This document shows positions 61,978-64,000 of a DNA stretch of 64,000 nt, piece by piece. The translations under genes and the position numbers were made by a program. The notes beneath the pieces were generated by a model, which was given only the letters and a program-made list of their open reading frames with translations, was not told the origin of the DNA and searched no databases. Location: NCBI RefSeq assembly GCF_002749975.1, contig NZ_PEIG01000007.1, positions 62,001-126,000 on the forward strand. Reading direction: 5' to 3'. The stretch's first letter is position 1, and the number at the start of each line of letters is the position of its first letter. Source of the DNA: Gloeocapsopsis sp. IPPAS B-1203. GTDB taxonomy: Bacteria; Cyanobacteriota; Cyanobacteriia; Cyanobacteriales; Chroococcidiopsidaceae.

Positions 61978-64000
61978 TTAACTGCTACTAGCTACTAGCA
62001 TCTCACCTTTAAGCATACGAGCTGCACCATCAAGTAGAACTTCTTCTAGATAGGGTTTGGTAAAGTAGCCACTAGCACCGAGTTGAATTGCCATTTGACG
62101 ATGGCGTTCCGCACCTCGTGAAGTTAGCATGGCGATCGGAATCTCATTGAGAGTAACATCTTGCTGCAAGCGTGACAATAATTCCAAGCCATCCATTCTT
62201 GGCATTTCAATATCACAGAAGATGAGATCGCATGGTAAACCATCACGCAGCTTATCCCAAGCCTCTTGACCATCACGCGCTTGTTCGACGCGGTAGCCAG
62301 CTTTATTAAAGGTAAGGGAGAGTAGTTCGCGTACTGTAATTGAGTCGTCAACAATCAAAACGGTAGGTTCAGACTTGACATCTGCTGTAACTGGCTGGAT
62401 AGGAGTCGCACTAGCAGTCCACAGCTTATTGCTGCGTTGTTGAATACGTCCAAGTGACAGGTCGATCAACTCTAATACGTCTGCAATAGGCATAACGTGA
62501 CCATCTCCAAGAATTGTCGCCCCAGCAATACCAACTGGTTTTGACACTGGGGCTTCAAATTGCTTAATAACAATTTCCTGTTCGCCCAGAACTTGGTCTA
62601 CTTGCAGTGCCATAAATGTTTCTGCAGAACGCAATATGACAACAGAAACCAAGTCATCTTCGCGATTGCTACCGTAGACGTTACCACGACCTAGGACACG
62701 GTTGTAATTCAATAACTCTTTTAATGGTCGCAATGGTAGTAGAAAATCCCGCCAGCCAACGCCAGGTTGACCGTCCTCTAACTGCAGTACCGCCGATGTT
62801 GGGATGTCCATCATATCTTCGACACCATCCATCGGAAACGCAATTCGTGCTTTATCACTCAAGCAGCACAGTGCTTTACAAATGCTTAGAGTTAGTGGTA
62901 AGCGAATTGTAAACGTTGTTCCTTTATCCAGGGTTGAATCAGTATTAATCGTTCCCCGCATTTCTTGCAAACTGGTGCGTACAACGTCCATTCCCACACC
63001 ACGACCTGCAAATTCATCAACTTGGTCTTTGGTACTAAAACCAGGATGAAATAGTAAATCATACACATCCCCTGGTGACATTGTTCGGGCTTCAGCAACC
63101 GTGATTAATCCTTTTTGAATTGCTTTGGTCAATACGCGGTCAGGATCAATCCCAGCACCATCATCAGCGACAGAAATGACAGTTTGGTTTCCTTGATGAA
63201 AGGCACGAATCGTAATTGTTCCTATAGGTGGTTTACCCTTGGCAATACGTTCTTCAGGAGTTTCAATACCATGCGTAATCGAATTATTGACCAAGTGTGT
63301 CATGGGGTCGTAGAGTTGCTCTAGGATTACCTTATCAATTAAGGTGTCGCGACCCTCTAGTTTGAGTTCGGCTTGTTTGCCGTATTTGAGTGTAATTTCT
63401 TTAACAGCACGAGGTAAGCGATCGGCAATCTGTGAAAAGGGAATCATCCGCGATCGCGTAATACCTTCTTGCAATTGAGTTGTCACCTGACGAAATTGAC
63501 GGGCAACTTGTTCGGTTTCATCTGTCACAAACTCAATATCTGAAGCTGACTCGCGCACTCGCACGATCATTTCAATCATTTCTTGGGATAACGTATGAAA
63601 GCCCGTGAAACGATCCATTTCTAAGGCATCAAAATCCATCCCTGTGGCATGACGTTCAGGTGTTTTCTCCGTATTCTCAACCTCAGAACGAGAAGGCGAA
63701 CGGCTACTCAGCAAAGAAGCTTCTAGCAGCGATCGCTCGTACAGTTCCTGCATCTTAATTCCTAACTCATTGAGCTGTTGCACTCGATGTAGGAGATTCT
63801 CTGTAAACTGACGCATTCTCTGTTGGTCTTGTTCTAAGCTGTTGCGATTGACAACCAGTTCTCCCACTAAGTTACTAATGCCATCTAGTTGCTTCACTGA
63901 AACCCGCATTGTTTGTTCAAATGCGACTTTGCGAGACACATTTCCAGATGTTTTAGCTATTGGTTCTGGTATGGATTTGTTTTGCTTAGGTGGCTCTTCA
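61978..64000 (-). CDS. CheA-like hybrid histidine kinase, 5' end missing
   Basis: The open frame has no stop up to the window edge, so the gene starts outside. Visible parts, from the N-terminal side: a dimerisation helix pair (VSVKQLDGISNLVGELVVNR), a CheA-type ATPase (VNNSITHGIETPEERIAKGK, VADDGAGIDPDRV), a CheW-like domain (about residues 360-495 of the visible part) and a C-terminal receiver with its Asp in FCDIEMPRMDG and Lys in FTKPY. The phosphotransfer (Hpt) domain should lie outside the window. The protein is related to PilL/PixL-type kinases in phototaxis and motility. Confidence 0.9.
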   Translation of the reverse strand, partial: EEPPKQNKSIPEPIAKTSGNVSRKVAFEQTMRVSVKQLDGISNLVGELVVNRNSLEQDQQRMRQFTENLLHRVQQLNELGIKMQELYERSLLEASLLSSRSPSRSEVENTEKTPERHATGMDFDALEMDRFTGFHTLSQEMIEMIVRVRESASDIEFVTDETEQVARQFRQVTTQLQEGITRSRMIPFSQIADRLPRAVKEITLKYGKQAELKLEGRDTLIDKVILEQLYDPMTHLVNNSITHGIETPEERIAKGKPPIGTITIRAFHQGNQTVISVADDGAGIDPDRVLTKAIQKGLITVAEARTMSPGDVYDLLFHPGFSTKDQVDEFAGRGVGMDVVRTSLQEMRGTINTDSTLDKGTTFTIRLPLTLSICKALCCLSDKARIAFPMDGVEDMMDIPTSAVLQLEDGQPGVGWRDFLLPLRPLKELLNYNRVLGRGNVYGSNREDDLVSVVILRSAETFMALQVDQVLGEQEIVIKQFEAPVSKPVGIAGATILGDGHVMPIADVLELIDLSLGRIQQRSNKLWTASATPIQPVTADVKSEPTVLIVDDSITVRELLSLTFNKAGYRVEQARDGQEAWDKLRDGLPCDLIFCDIEMPRMDGLELLSRLQQDVTLNEIPIAMLTSRGAERHRQMAIQLGASGYFTKPYLEEVLLDGAARMLKGEMLVASSS

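Overview
The window looks like a cyanobacterial chromosome. The octamer GCGATCGC (HIP1) recurs throughout, base composition is moderate to AT-rich, and clade-typical genes are present: ycf54 (Mg-protoporphyrin cyclase factor), helical carotenoid proteins and a C-terminal-domain homologue of the orange carotenoid protein (OCP), a CheB/CheR/PAS-kinase cluster, GAGTTAT-type heptamer spacer repeats, and crtE. The gene types suggest a unicellular or Chroococcidiopsis/Gloeocapsa-like lineage, but that is inference only. I saw no rRNA, tRNA, CRISPR array, prophage or intact insertion sequence.

Layout. (1) 1-7.9 kb: a plus-strand accessory module of rhodanese, OsmC-like protein, acyl-CoA-dehydrogenase-like flavoprotein, a cyanate-type ABC importer (substrate-binding protein, permease, ATPase), cyanase and a TetR/AcrR regulator. 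Two nearly identical TAGAAC(G/A)TTCTA operator-like sites lie ahead of the first two genes. (2) 7.9-9.6 kb: a promoter region with PHO-box-like 11-bp-phased repeats, a possible 36-residue peptide gene and an unknown membrane protein. (3) 9.6-26.3 kb: mostly housekeeping genes: proB, a YqeG phosphatase, mltG, a DUF3727 gene, ruvX, a GNAT acetyltransferase, a phosphoesterase, mutS, a DMT transporter, a NUDIX hydrolase, folD, crtE, a PAP2-like gene, ycf54 and pdxJ. (4) 26.4-33.5 kb: a caspase-like/WD40 protein whose expected catalytic histidine is tyrosine, a stand-alone PPC-domain protein next to a PpiC-type foldase, an AarF/UbiB kinase, and mannose-1-phosphate guanylyltransferase. (5) 33.8-38.6 kb: a MacAB/Dev-type exporter with a Rieske oxygenase gene between permease and ATPase. 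(6) 38.7-44.6 kb: a photoprotection neighbourhood with two helical carotenoid proteins and one CTDH (an OCP split into parts), plus a HAD phosphatase and queG. (7) 44.9-64 kb: a signalling island with two response regulators, four histidine kinases or hybrid kinases, a tandem CheB, a CheR-PAS protein and a CheA-like hybrid kinase cut by the right edge; rsmH sits inside it.

How genes may work together. The 5' module fits uptake and breakdown of cyanate or a related C-N-S compound: the importer brings in substrate, cyanase makes ammonia and CO2, rhodanese handles sulfane sulfur or cyanide, and TetR probably represses the set. Carotenoid proteins plus CTDH would carry and deploy carotenoid for quenching. 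CheB/CheR with PAS kinases and no visible chemoreceptor suggests a signalling pathway that uses the chemotaxis methylation enzymes.

All functional calls come from reading motifs and gene order; no database search was run. Several starts were moved from the longest open frame to a start with a better ribosome-binding site. The least secure start is queG, whose conserved N-terminus has no ATG, GTG or TTG.
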